From assembly GCA_033239525.1 (NCBI GenBank), contig BSYO01000026.1, positions 1,922,001-1,986,000 of the forward strand: 64,000 nucleotides of DNA, in the 5' to 3' direction. The stretch is from Nepenthes gracilis. Its lineage: Eukaryota > Streptophyta > Magnoliopsida > Caryophyllales > Nepenthaceae. Below are positions 34,406 through 46,673 of this stretch, one piece after another (position 1 is the stretch's first letter; every line of letters begins with the position of its first letter). A program made the translations under genes and the position numbers. The notes beneath the pieces were generated by a model, which worked only from the letters and a program-made list of their open reading frames with translations, did no database searches and was not told where the DNA came from.

Positions 34406-35560
34406 CCACCCAAAAGCACGTGGAGCATAAATCAAGTGCCCAATTATTCTCAATCTTGTGCTAGAGCTCATGTTCGACATTCATCAAGCATCTAACTTCT
34501 ACCGAGTTTTTGCCAAACATTAAGTAGTGCTTTAATTACTAATGTTTGTATCCATCTTATTCAACAAAACATACGTATCAGTCTAGCATGACTTTGAAAT
34601 TATTTAGGATACCGAACGCCAAGAGAGTTGTGCACAAATATTTATTTTTCTTTATTTTTCATACTCAAAACTAAAACTTATATTTTCTTATAAATGTTTC
34701 ATTTAATTTACATTTTAAAAGTACAAATGTAACACCACTTACTTTTCATTTGTGCTCCCAAACCATTACAATTAGTAGCTTTTGGTATGACCTAGTATAA
34801 AGCCACTTTGAATATAGAATGATTTTTATTTGGTCACAACTAATAAAACTGTTCCTTCATTTTCCATGCTTTTCATCAAAGACAAGTGCACTAATTAGGT
34901 TTGAACATCTAAAAGGACCAAAGCTCATCAGTTACAGGATCAGGAAGGCTATATCTCTTAAAAAAATTACACCCATTTTTTTAAATTTAAATCGTTGATA
35001 TTTAAATAAATAGTTATGATTTAACTATTTTTAAAAAATATAAAAAAGATTAGTTAAAATTAATTATTAAATTATAACTATCCATTTTAAAATGAATAAT
35101 TGAGATGTGAAGAAAAATAATTTCCATCTCTTAAAGAAATCGAGCTACCCCCAACCCCATCAATTATATCCCTCCACTATGCTAACTAATATCATATATA
35201 TTTTTGGCGTAATAGTTTGGTATAAATTTTTCAATACACCGCCAACAGCATTATAGCTATCAAAAATTAGTTCAAGTCATACCAACCGGTTACAGACGTC
35301 CCACATCTTTATTGAGGGGTCGCTTCGTGTATTTAAGGTAAATTTTTACTACATAATTTTATCTGTAAATACTATATATTATATCTGTTTATATATATAT
35401 ATTATTAAAATAAGACCCATAGCGATAAAATTGACTATAATTCCTTAACTTTAATTGTCAAATGTGCTCACATTTTGGGATGATTTTTTTTTTTTTTTAA
35501 TTTAGTTGATTGATATCAACCGTGGATTGGTGGTTAGTTTTGAGCCGTGGAAACGAGCCT
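34406..35560. other. Spacer with an AT-rich foldback repeat
   Basis: Includes the second foldback copy at about 34955-35150, with its CTCTTAAAAAAATTACACCC / ATCTCTTAAAGAAAT ends. Otherwise no supported feature. Confidence 0.45.
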
Positions 35561-35630
35561 GCCGTTTCATTATCCGATCACGACGGTCCAAAATCCAGGC
35601 ACGACCATGATCAAAGCCACTCATAGAGTG

Positions 35631-35680
35631 ACACGTGTGAAACCGGATATCCATATTTTGAAGTGAGCCTCACACGTGTG
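35631..35680 (+). promoter_or_regulatory. Two G-box/ABRE palindromes
   Basis: ACACGTGT occurs at 35631-35638 and again at 35672-35679, 41 bp apart. They lie about 75 bp and 35 bp upstream of a TATA box. CACGTG cores bind bZIP and bHLH factors in plants. Flanks of this kind are often ABA- or light-responsive, which is inference here. Confidence 0.75.
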
Positions 35681-35710
35681 GTAAATATCATTGGATGACA
35701 GCTAAATGCA

Positions 35711-35718
35711 TATAAAAG
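35711..35718 (+). promoter_or_regulatory. TATA box of the small membrane-protein gene
   Basis: TATAAAAG in a GC-richer stretch, about 190 bp upstream of the start codon. This predicts transcription start near 35740-35750 and a pyrimidine-rich 5' UTR. Confidence 0.75.
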
Positions 35719-35898
35719 CGACGGATGATCTCTGGCATCCGTTCTCTCGATTCCTGGCATCTCCTCTCAGATTCCCTCCATCACTGAACTTATCCAACGG
35801 CTGTCGTTTTCCCAATCCTCCATAAATCATTAGCTCAGTCTCAGGCGAAATCATCAATCGAATAGCGAGAGGTGGAAGAAATCGGGAGAAATCAGGCC

Positions 35899-36501
35899 AT
35901 GAACGTCTTGGATTCTCCGCCCGATGCTCTTCTCTTCGACTCCGCCGCCCTCGGCTTCGTGTTCAACAATTTATGGACCTGGGTCGCCGTCCTCGCCGCC
36001 GCCAGTATCAGCTACTGGCGGCTCAAAGGTGGCGCCGCCTCCGTCAGCAGCCAGATAAAATCCGACCCTCTTCCGCACGATACAGTTAGCGAGGTTAAGT
36101 CCCAAATAACCGCGCCATTATTCCGTCAACCAACGTCGAACCCGGGCGGAGCTGATGCTTCTGCCCTGGGGACGTCGGAGGCTTCGGTGTCAAATGTTTG
36201 CGACGGCGACCTCGCACCGACCAAGGGGAAGTTCGCGGTGTACTACGAGGCGGCGGAGGAGATGGAAAGCGTTGACGAAGATGGTGATGCGGAGGAGCGG
36301 CCCGGATGGGAGGAGGGAGGAGGCCTTCCGATCGTTAGGCGGTGGTGGAGATGGGATGATGATAAGGAGCTTGATGCTGCGGCGACGAGGCTGAGAATGG
36401 GAGACTTGGGTTGGCACAGGTATCAGGATTTGACGGTGTTGAACGGCAGCGTTGTCAGGTTGTGGGAGGGGCGGAATCTCAGGCGGTGTTACCCCTGTTA
36501 G
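35899..36501 (+). CDS. Small single-pass membrane protein, plant-type, unknown function
   Basis: Encodes 200 residues from the ATG at 35899 (MNVLDSPPDALLFDS). The frame is open a little further upstream but without an earlier ATG. Residues about 18-40 (LGFVFNNLWTWVAVLAAASIS) form one hydrophobic segment after a short N-terminus without a clear signal peptide. A Ser/Pro-rich linker, then KFAVYYEA near 112-119, an acidic stretch, and a Trp-rich region (VRRWWRWDDD) follow. The C-terminus GDLGWHRYQDLTVLNGSVVR ends in Cys-Tyr-Pro-Cys. I recall related plant proteins having KF-VYY and YQDLTxLNGSVVRLW motifs but cannot name a function. It has no introns and is GC-rich compared with its surroundings. 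A well-formed promoter with two G-boxes lies upstream. Cytoplasmic C-terminus is inferred. Confidence 0.8.
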   Translation: MNVLDSPPDALLFDSAALGFVFNNLWTWVAVLAAASISYWRLKGGAASVSSQIKSDPLPHDTVSEVKSQITAPLFRQPTSNPGGADASALGTSEASVSNVCDGDLAPTKGKFAVYYEAAEEMESVDEDGDAEERPGWEEGGGLPIVRRWWRWDDDKELDAAATRLRMGDLGWHRYQDLTVLNGSVVRLWEGRNLRRCYPC

Positions 36502-38331
36502 TGTCATCCTGCCACCCACCGCCGCCGCCTCCACCACCGCCACAGTTAGTAGAGCTGGATTTAAGAGTGCTAGTAAATGTAAATTCTGTCATCTCTCTCT
36601 TTACCCGTTGATGTTATATACCAATAACCATTAATGAAAACTCAAAGCTCTGCATTTTTTTCTTTTACTTTGATCATCTGATTAATTAATTATATCTATT
36701 TTCTGGATTTCATTGGATTGCATCAAGCTCCATTTTCAATTTGACAAGAGGCTGATTTCATGGGTCTTATTGATTTGTTGAAGATGAAATAAGGACATGT
36801 TTTAATTATTTTTATAATTAATTAAAAAAATCAATTATTTTTATATTTTATAAATAAAAGATTGATTCCGGCACTTAAAGAGTTATGAAAGGCAAATTAT
36901 AATTAGAGAGAGAAAGAGATAGATAAGTATGGAGAGTTAAGTTTCCTATGTTATAAGGAGGACGAGGTGTCTAAAAGGTAGGCCTTGGGCCCCTTTGTGT
37001 GCAAGCTAAGAGTTGCAATGCTGAATTTTCTGAGACGATTAATTTATCCGAGATCGAGATGGTCTGAGATTAAATCTTTTGTAATTTTTCTCTATCAAAT
37101 CTCCAACATTTGATCCTTTCTCAATGGCAAGAGAATTAAAATTTATAGTTGCATAAGAACCCACGACAATTCAACATTGAGGAGTTGCCGGCCCCTTTCC
37201 ACGCCTCTAAAGTGGAGTTCGCTGGTCTTTGATCAGCAACCATCCCACACGTTCTGAAACGTGAAGAATGCTTAAACATGCTAGATGATTATATTGATCA
37301 TACGCACCAAAAGTGGTCAATTGGAACGCAAGTCATTGACGATGTATGCAAAATTGGTCGATTAGCTAGAAAATAAACTCAATATTCTTCCGGTTCATCC
37401 TACGTGGTCTAGGCTCAGGCTATAAACTTCACATAATACGACTGGTTGATCAGCCTCTGATGGCTTGTACCGTTAGATGAATAAATGGAGATAATTGAAT
37501 AGTCATTTAAACTATTTGATAAAATCTTTACTATTTATCTATCTAATTTTTATTACTAATCATTATCACTTCTATATTCACTACCGTTGCCCAATTTGTT
37601 ATAGTAATTTTAAATGTTAATTTTTAAAATATATTTAACAATTAAAATTAATTTAATGTGATGAAAATTAGAAGATGAGATAATATTTTAATATTTTGTT
37701 TATTATTAGTATTTTATATTATGATAATAAATTTTAATTATTAAGAAAATAATTTTATAAAACTAGCCATTCATCGGTTGTTATTCACCACTGGTTTCTA
37801 CTTGTCTGCTCGTTCAGTGGTGACACGTGACATGAGCTATGTTCAAGCAATCGTCCCATGCTTAGTTACCTAATGCTGAGTTTAGGTCAGACAAGGATGT
37901 TCTTTTTTCGTACACTCTAAGTTGTGCAACAAGACAAAGAAAAAAGAGTAAAGCTTATGAATTTTTTATTTGTACTTATAATGTTATAATTTTTATACAT
38001 TTGGTAAACATTTGAGGTAATTAAATAATAAAATTATAAGAAAATCAAGTTTAGACAATTGAAGTCTGATGCCTGATATGCGCATGAACTGTACCTATAC
38101 AAGTTTGAGTTAAAATTACTGAACCCGAGGTGTGCATAATGGGCGATTGTATGTTGTTTGGGTTGAAATGATGTTGCTTGTGCATTGAGAGGCGCTCACG
38201 CGTGCACGTGTTTAGCCATTATCCATGATACATGTTTGACCAGCGCTCATATATCAGTTTGGATATTTAAGACCATTTGCCTGATTTTTAGGCTTTTTTC
38301 ACTGATAAGAGAAGATAATACGGAGAAGATG
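36502..38331. other. 3' flank and spacer; possible fourth family B LTR start
   Basis: The 3' UTR of the preceding gene probably ends near 36650. The part from about 38060 to 38331, with GGCGCTCACGCGTGCACGTG (38191-38210) and a TATTTAAG box, resembles the promoter half of family B. Similar GA-rich leader sequence resumes after 42968. This suggests a decayed host LTR split by later insertions. Confidence 0.35.
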
Positions 38332-39117
38332 TGTTGCAATTTTTGGTTACTCCCTTATGGGTGTCCTAACAACCGGAATGTCATCGGAATATTATGCGGG
38401 GATTCGTGGAAGGATTGAATTGTTCGCGAGAGCGGCAAAGCGGATTGAAATGCAATCGGACTACCAGGCCAAAAGCGTGATTAGATCAGAGCCGAGGCCG
38501 GGAGGCAACCAGGCAAAGTCGAGTTTGAAAGGAGACTAGGTGGATTGGCTAAAGGGCAGCCGGACATCGAACTGCAAGAACGATCAGACTGTCGAATCTG
38601 AGAGCTGACTGAACTGTTGAGTCAGAGATATGACCAGGACTTCTTATGCCGAAAGATGACCAATTGTTGGTCCTAGTGGACTATATTACAAAAACGCGAA
38701 AATGTATTTTTAGGATTGTAAAAGATGGCCGAAAGATGACTGAACTTTGGCCGGACGTCATTATAAAACGCGTGAAACTCTTTAAGATTTGACAAATGAG
38801 AGATGGCAAAAAATACTTGTAAAATCAGATAGTAGAGAGTGGTACCAATGAGAGAAAAGAGATGAGACTTTTTACTCCGTCTCAAGCCGATCGGTTGTTG
38901 GTACTCTATTTCGGGGGTTTGTATAACCAATTTTATATAGTAAATTTTTTCAAAACTTATTTTTAATTTTTTTTAATTGAAAATGATTTTTCATATTAAA
39001 AATCGTTGCGTCATTGTTGTACTCCTTATACTCATAATTTTGGTAGCTAACGGCCTACAAAAGGTTTGGGTTTATTTCACTGCGCCAGTTGTATGTATAC
39101 GGTGTGAAAATCCAACA
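38332..39117 (+). mobile_element. Family A solo LTR, copy 2
   Basis: 786 bp, TGTTGCAATTTTTGG to AAATCCAACA, with perfect AGATG duplications at 38327-38331 and 39118-39122. Shares TATAAAACGCG (38762) and the 3' end module (TTTTCATATTAAAAAT ... TGTATGTAT) with copy 1 at 14683-15477, at matching positions. Confidence 0.88.
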
Positions 39118-39479
39118 AGATGAGAGAAAATATATGTCATATCCCAAAGCCCGAAACTGAATTTATTTTATATTAGCACAATTATTAATTTAAGTAGATT
39201 TAAACATATAGATTCAAAAAATTCACAGATAAAATAAATTTTCAAATAAATATCGAATGTAAACCAACAAAGTAAATACTGATAATCGATTTGAATTTAA
39301 ATATTAACACAATTATAAGATCTAAAAGCCACACTTATAAGTGGCATCAAACCTGTCAATATATGACCCCAAATTATTCATAAGAAAAAGTATTCACACA
39401 AAATTAGAGCGCCCAATAATTGCAACTTAATTGAATAACTGAAAAGAAATTCAAAATCTATTAGGGCACTATACATAAT

Positions 39480-41014
39480 TGGTGCATTCATGGATCTAAA
39501 TTATTATATAAATTAGGAAGCCACTTGATTATTGATGGGAGTTGAGTTGAAGTAGATCCAGTCTTTATTATTTTAAATTGAATCCTACATATTACAACTA
39601 ACAAATAAGAGGTTAAAGGGTAATGGTAACTCGCTCCTGTATATATCATTCGACGCTCAAACCAAAATTTTTCTCAAATGAATAAAAAGATAAGATGAGT
39701 AAATAAATGATGCGTGAATGCGTGTAATGAAAAATTGAGTGTTTAAGTACGCTCAACTGGAGAGTGGTATTAGGAGATGAGGATAGAGTTTTGGCAATGC
39801 ACTTGATAAAGAAGCAGCTTAATGATAGAGGATTGGGTTCCGGTGGTGCACTCTACAGAGGAGTGGCTTGGTGATGGAAGATTGAGCTCGGACAATACGT
39901 TCAATAGGAAAGCAGCTTAGTTATGGATGATTGGGCTCCTACGGTGCCTCGATAGAGGAGCAGCTTGATAATGGATGATTAAATTCTGATGAGTGTGCTT
40001 GATTGAGGGGTGGCTTATTAGAAGAACAAAATTCTGTGCTCTCGAGGAGTGATTGGTTGATAAATGCATACGCAGGCAGGTGGCTAATTGGAGGAAAAAA
40101 TGATTCTTGTGCATTGATGATGAGTAGAAGGACACCCGTCAATCTCCTCTCTAACTACAGACGGAGGGGGTCTCTATGCAACACTCTATGAGTCTCCTTC
40201 ATCGGTCTTGCACTGTGAAGACTTGAAGCCAACAGGAGGCCTGCACAAGTATTGCCAGAGCGGCAGATAAGAAGGGAGTAGGCGCGCCTTTTGAGTTTTC
40301 TCTCTATACTCTTTTTCTTTCCTCTCTTCCTTTTCTTTTCTTTTTTTTTCATTTACTTCTCCTTGCCTGAGATATCCCTTGCTCGTAGGGATGAAGGGAT
40401 ATTTACAATGTTAGAGTCGGTTTAACCTTCCTTGATTATCACGGTTATCGATAGCTACCAACACCGATCCGCTAAGCTGTCTCGGTGATCGTGGATGCTT
40501 GCTATAGCGACCACGACTGTCTACATGCATTCTTTTCTTTGTCAGGGCAATCATGGGGGTCGTTGTATGGTGATTGCCTTTTTGGGGACCATTTGCTAAA
40601 TTATGACTGCTATCCTACAGGACGCGTGATCTTTGGAAGAATATTCGCTGAGCTGCCTCTGCAGCTACGGCTAATGCCGTTCGCATATTGATGGGATGCT
40701 ACCCTATTTGTCAGCTGATGCATTGGAGGAATAATTTGCACTGCGATTTGATGTGGACACCGTAGCAGACTAGCGATAACCGTCTGTTGATGTTTCTTCC
40801 ATAGTCACTGGAAACCACGCGTTGATAGCAACATACGAGCTCATCCATTGGGCTGGAGCTGTTGGGCCATCTATGGGCCGAGTTGCATGAACTGCTAATT
40901 GGGCCTGCCATGGCACCTTCTAAGTTTCATGGAATTCGCTAGGTTTCTACTTCCTGGATGCACAAACTAGCAAGTTAGACTCTAGGTCAACCCATAGGAT
41001 TACCGAACCCATCA
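39480..41014. mobile_element. Family C solo LTR inside B3, with 49-bp minisatellite
   Basis: 1535 bp, TGGTGCATTCATGG to GAACCCATCA, flanked by perfect ATAAT duplications (39475-39479 and 41015-41019). The start aligns with the LTR start of element 2 (GGATCT-AATT---ATGAATTAGG). About twice the usual family length, partly because of the minisatellite. Confidence 0.8.
39782..40025 (+). repeat. 49-bp degenerate minisatellite
   Basis: Units begin at 39782, 39831, 39880, 39929 and 39977 (spacing 49, 49, 49, 48). Each reads roughly GATTGGGCTC...GCAC..GATAGAGGAGCAGCTT..TGATGGAT. Decayed further units may extend to about 40075. Confidence 0.85.
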
Positions 41015-43766
41015 ATAATATATCACCAATTCTGGGATTACAACAAGAAAATTTAAATAACTAAAATTGACAACATGTACTATTATTTTTGCTAAATAAT
41101 AATATATAAATTGATCTAAAAATATTAATCTAACTCTCCGAAATAGCAAAACACCCGCTCCAAACTCTTACAATTAATTTGAATCCATTAATTTGAAGGG
41201 GTTAACAAAATAAAATTAATAATAAGTCAATTATTCAATAAAATATAAAATTATGAATAATATGTACATTAAAAATATACTAGAATATGACGTGATCAAG
41301 TATTTATACAAGTAATAACATTTTTTATAAACTTATTATATAACTACCAACTAATAGTCATTTGATAAATTATATAATTTTAAAGTCATGCTCAAATTCG
41401 TAATTGTAATGTCAGGCATATCAAACTATACAAATATATGAAATATACTCAAATCATACCCAAAGTTTATGGTCTAAGTATCAGTAGTGGCTTTACCAAC
41501 AAAGAAACGACTATCAAAATTTGGATTATATATATTTTTATATAACCAAAGGTCATACACTATTATTTAAAAATTATAAGTAAATCATCATAAATATAAT
41601 TTTATAGATGAGGTCATACAATGTTTTTAACCCACAAATAATATATTCAAATTTTGATTATTATTATAAAATATTATGACATATCATAATATATATCCAT
41701 TAATTTCTACAATGGTCATTACGTAGTCAAATAAAAAATTCTACGTAAATACAAACATATTCTTTATATTTTTTCATACAAAAATAAATTATTATCTTTT
41801 AATTTATATAGAGTTTTTTTTTTTTATTTCTTTAAATATATAGCATACGATACATTATAAGTCATATAAGAATTTGAATATATAATTTTAAAACATGTAA
41901 AAATTATATCATATAATTTACAAATATGAAGAAATTGTTTATCATAAAAATCACAAAAAAATAGTGCAGTCAATGTAATTTAAATACTTCATTTTAATTA
42001 TAAAGTATTTAAGAATAATTAAGTATAAATTTAAGACATATAAAATATATAGTTAAGGTTTTAAGACATGTAGAAATATATATATATAAATCAAGAATAT
42101 ATAAGGGCATTTAAATATAATTTAAAAATAAATATGAGTATTATTATAAAAAAAATCAGCTTATATAGTTAATGATTTAAAATATGTAGAAACATGCATC
42201 TAAATATTAAGAATATGTAAGAGTATTTAAATATAATTTAAAAAAATATGAATATTGTTATAAAAAAATCAGCTTAGAAACACAATATACATAAAATGAT
42301 GACATTTATTTCATAAAAATTACATTAAATGAGAGTAAAAAAAAGAACATACATGAAAAATATAAACATTATATATCTAAAATTATGACATATATTAGTA
42401 TTTAATATAATAAAAATTTTAAAAGAAATAGAGAAAGATCAACAATAAAATAAAAAGAATTCAGATTCACTTACCTTAACTTGATTTTACCTAAAATTTG
42501 CTTGATTTTTCTTTTATTTTTTCTTATTTTTCTCTTCTAATCTTCCATCTCAAGAATCAACTTAAAATGATCTAAATTCAACCAAAAAAGCATATATATA
42601 GCGAACTGGTGCAATATGCGCAGGTCATATGTGGATTATGCACAAATCATGCATTAAGACAAAATCTCTATTGGGCACGTGCGGTCATCAAACGTGCATC
42701 AAGTACTAACATTCTATCATAATTACACATATGCATTGCTCAAATGCACTTCAGGTATATACATTCTACTTTTAACATGCACATGTATCTCTTGAGCGTA
42801 CATCGAGTGTGATCATTTTATCTAAAATGCACTCACATGTGGGGTCAAGCATCATTTGGTTGTTGGATCTGATTTCTCAAAATTTATTACATAATATTTT
42901 TAAAATAGATCGAATATTATTTTAATGACGTTATAATTTATAACCAAAATGTGGGGCATTGCAATATGAGAGAAAAAGTAAATGAAGGTGATTTCAGGGT
43001 TATTTCACAATAGATCGAATAAATCTTTTGTTTAAGATGAGTGCATGCAAACTCATTCTTTAATCTGCTATTGAAATCTTTTGATTGTTCTTCTAATCAC
43101 CGTCTACATATACACGCATGTTACCTTTTTTTGTCCCATTTGAATATTTATTGTATATATATCTATTTTTACCATGATTCAAATATTTTTGAATGTTTAT
43201 GTTTACATTTGAGACATTGTTAATAAAATCATTAAATATTTCATTAATTAAATTTATATGTTATTTTTATTGTAAATATTTGATAAAAATTCTATTTTAT
43301 GAAATAGAATAGACGGCTTATTTTTTTCTAATCTAAAAAATTATAGATATTTAATGTATAATTTAAAGTTTATAATTTTAAATAAAACAGAACCGTTGTA
43401 AAAAAAATTGACATTTTATAATTGTACAAGTTCTAGTATAATTTGCATAACCTGAAGATCACACTAACCATCCATAGGTGATTAAAGAAAATAATGTTTG
43501 ACCCATGTATAAAATAATATAGATGACCTGCCTATTAATATTGAATAGTAGTATATGGGCCTCAGGCTAGCATCAATATGCAAAGCTTGATCTTCAAAAT
43601 TTATTACCACAACTCTGGTCAAAGTAGAAAGTTAAATAAATAATTAAATAAAATTAAATAAAATTTTCTTTTTCTTTCAAATGAGACAAGCCAAAATAAT
43701 CCAAATTATCATATTAAACCTAAACAAAATCAAAACCAAAACCATATAATAGCCATAACGATCGAC

Positions 43767-44060
43767 GGCAGACGTAGGGCCAAACTGAACTACCCTATCT
43801 ACCACCCAAATAAATTAATTTAATAATATACTCATACCAAGATTATTCATAAGAAAAATATCTATCAAATATCTAATAATAATAATATAAAATTTGTATA
43901 AATATTTGGCAGACATAGGGCAAAACTGAACTACCTTGACTATCATCCAAATAAATTAATTTAATAACATACTGATACCATGTTTATTTGTAAAGAAAAA
44001 TATCTATCAAGTATCAAATAATAATGATATAAAATTTGTACAAATCTCCATGTAGATAAA
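43767..44060 (+). repeat. 151-bp tandem duplication
   Basis: Two units starting GGCAGACGTAGGGCC (43767) and GGCAGACATAGGGC (43918). They share ACTGAACTACC, CCAAATAAATTAATTTAATAA and AAAAATATCTATCAA blocks in order. The surroundings (43600-44700) are AT-rich and resemble decayed LTR sequence. Confidence 0.75.
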
Positions 44061-46440
44061 GGAATCTTCCAACATTACAGACTATAATTAAATCAACTAA
44101 ATAAAATCCCAATATAATTCTCAAAACAATCTAATAAATATCCAAATAACAAAAAAATGACAGTCTTTTGGCTCTTCTGTCCAAGATCTAATAAATAAAT
44201 CCAATGGTCTTCTAATCTAAAAGTGTTAGAAAACAGAATAAATTATAAATCAAAAGCTCAACAAATATATATGTATATACAATAATAAACTCATGTCCAC
44301 AAAATAGAATAATTGAACAAAGAGTAAAACAAGCATGAAATCCAATGCGTCCAAATGTCACATGTTATAATATGATTTCATAAATAAAATTTATAATTGA
44401 TATACAGATATTAAATAATAATTTAATGTACAAAGTCCTTCAAATGTCAAAATTTCTATTGATTTCAAATACTTAAAAGTCCAAAAAAATCTAATCAAAG
44501 AATTTCAAAAGCTCAATTATACAGAGTTGAATAAACTCAAATATCACATTCAAAACCTACGAATATCCAATGGCCAAATATTTTGAAATATCAAATAATA
44601 TGTAAATAAAATCCTAAAAATTTAAACATACTAAAATTGACAATCAAGAATTAAAAGACCAAATTTGAGAAAAGGTTATAAATATTCTTAGTAATATTAA
44701 AATAAAATATTACTATTTAAACCCTTAAACGAACCATCTATAATTACTCTTTATGAATTGGATCAAACATCACTTTCTTTTACCATTCGTAAAAATAGGT
44801 ATAATCATTAAATTTATCTAAATATATTAAAATATCTGAATATATTACATCATTTAATTTTTTAAAATGGTTTTCAAAAAAATAATAAGCGGTGGACATT
44901 ATTACAAAATGCCCAAATAAGAAAACAAATTCAAAACTTTTTATTATGTAAAAAAGTATAAATATATAAATTTTTTACCCCATAAGAAAGTATAAATATC
45001 AAATTAAATATTAGAGCTCGATCCGAGATGCATATATAGACTATCACATATAAGGTCAAATGCTCAAATTTATAATTTTTCTTCCCAAATATCTTATATA
45101 TGAATATAATATATCAAAATATTCACTTATTGTATTAAAAATAAACAAACCTTCAAATCTTTCGGCAAAATTAAATAAAATTCTAAAACCTTTGATAAAA
45201 ACAATATACACAACAATATTTAAATTAGGAAAATAAAATGTGGCATGAATATACACTAAAATAAAAAATATAAACAAAACTCAAATAAATCTAAAATAAA
45301 CCAAAAATAGGAAAAGGACCATTGAAATAATATATTTAGGAATTTTTTTATAGTTTTGGGTTTGTTTTCAGTTTTGTCGTAATAGATAATATTGAAACTT
45401 AATTTTCACTGTTTAGACTTGGGCCGATGCACCAAGATAAATTTATATATATAATTTTATTATTTGCATATTTAGATTTATAGTCAGATGTTTTTACCTA
45501 CCACAATTAATGAATTAAACAGGTATATTATTGACTTGTGCCGGACAGAGATAATTTGATAATTCTTAAGACCCCAATATTTATAACTAAGTATTTTGCT
45601 CATAATTTGGGTATGTAGTGTTCATTCTGATTTTGGATTATTGATCATTGATTATAAATAATTTTTATTTTGACATTATTACTATTTCTTGTACTAAAGT
45701 CATGACAAAAAAAAAGAAAAAAAAAAGACAAAGTCATCCATTTAAGCTTCAATTTATGTTATGTTTTTTATTAATTTTGGATAAAATTAAAGTTTATTAA
45801 AGATATAAAAATATCATAGATTTATTCTCGACTTTATGTAGCTTAAATTTTGATGTCTTATCTTCTCTATAGTCTCTCTTTTAAAAAAAATTATAGTTAA
45901 TCTTTTAACTGTGTTAATTTAAAAAATGGTAAATCTTATATATATATAATAGCTAAATTAAAATTATTTATTTAAAAATAAATGATATAAATTTAAAAAA
46001 TAATCTATTATATCTCTTTAAAAGATAGAACTCATTGATCCAACTTAAGCAGGCACAAGAGAAATAGATAAAGAAAAAAATTATCCTTATTAATAAAGAG
46101 TGGGGCACCATAAATTCATGCATCTAAATTAAGTGGTGATTTATTTTTAAAAATAGAGGTTATATTCTTAATTATTTATTTTTAAATAAATAATTAAAAA
46201 TTTTAAAATAATTAATTTTAATTTATTTTTTTAATTTTTTAATTAATTAAATCAAAATTAATCATTTAAAAATATATAATAAAAATATAATTTTTTTTCT
46301 CTATATAAAATAAACTCCCACAAAAAATGCTTATGGGTTAAAGATGACATATTTTTAATATCAATAATTAATTTAAAAATGAATGACTTTAATTTAATTA
46401 TTTTTTAAAAAAATTAAAAAATAATTAACTTATATTTTGA
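44061..46440. other. AT-rich spacer with foldback repeats
   Basis: No gene. Foldback copies lie at about 45870-46035 and 46130-46320, and a related fragment at 46340-46440. All have a central TTATTTATTT-like palindrome and CTCT...TAAA tips. Confidence 0.45.
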
Positions 46441-46673
46441 ATATAATGACGGTAGAAAGCGATGCAGAAAAACTACATCCGTGTAACGGCCGGCATTGAT
46501 CGATCGAGCATGGGGACGATGATGCCCCCCACGTTCGACCAATGAAACTGGAAGAATGAAGGATTAGAGGAAGCGCCATTGCACTTTGGAAGTAGAGAAA
46601 GCATCGGTAACGAAGAGCGGTTCCGATTTTCTCTTCGAATCAAGAACGGGAAGGCAAAAGCGAAGAAAAGGAG

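Larger units (their letters stand above)
39135..42963 (-). mobile_element. Family B solo LTR, copy B3, carrying a nested family C LTR
   Basis: Plus-strand ends TGTCATATCCCAAAGC and GTGGGGCATTGCA. Near-matching flanks are ATATA (39130-39134) and ATATG (42964-42968). Removing the nested family C solo LTR leaves about 2.29 kb, in line with B1 and B2. The part 41020-42860 aligns in order with B2 (32770-34310), including CATACTATTATTTAAAA-like and GCGCAGG/GTGCGG promoter segments. Confidence 0.65.

Noticed and set aside
36155..36611. Alternative-frame and antisense open frames over the membrane-protein gene
   Set aside because: The sense frame from 35899 has a membrane segment, a proper promoter and a coherent C-terminus. 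The others are low-complexity GC-rich shadows.
39782..40025. Regularly spaced repeats that might suggest a CRISPR array
   Set aside because: Units are contiguous 49-bp minisatellite copies without spacers, in a plant LTR.
37990..43600. Helitron or captured-gene element
   Set aside because: The ends are TG...CA with 5-bp duplications. No TC...CTRR hairpin terminus or captured exon was found.
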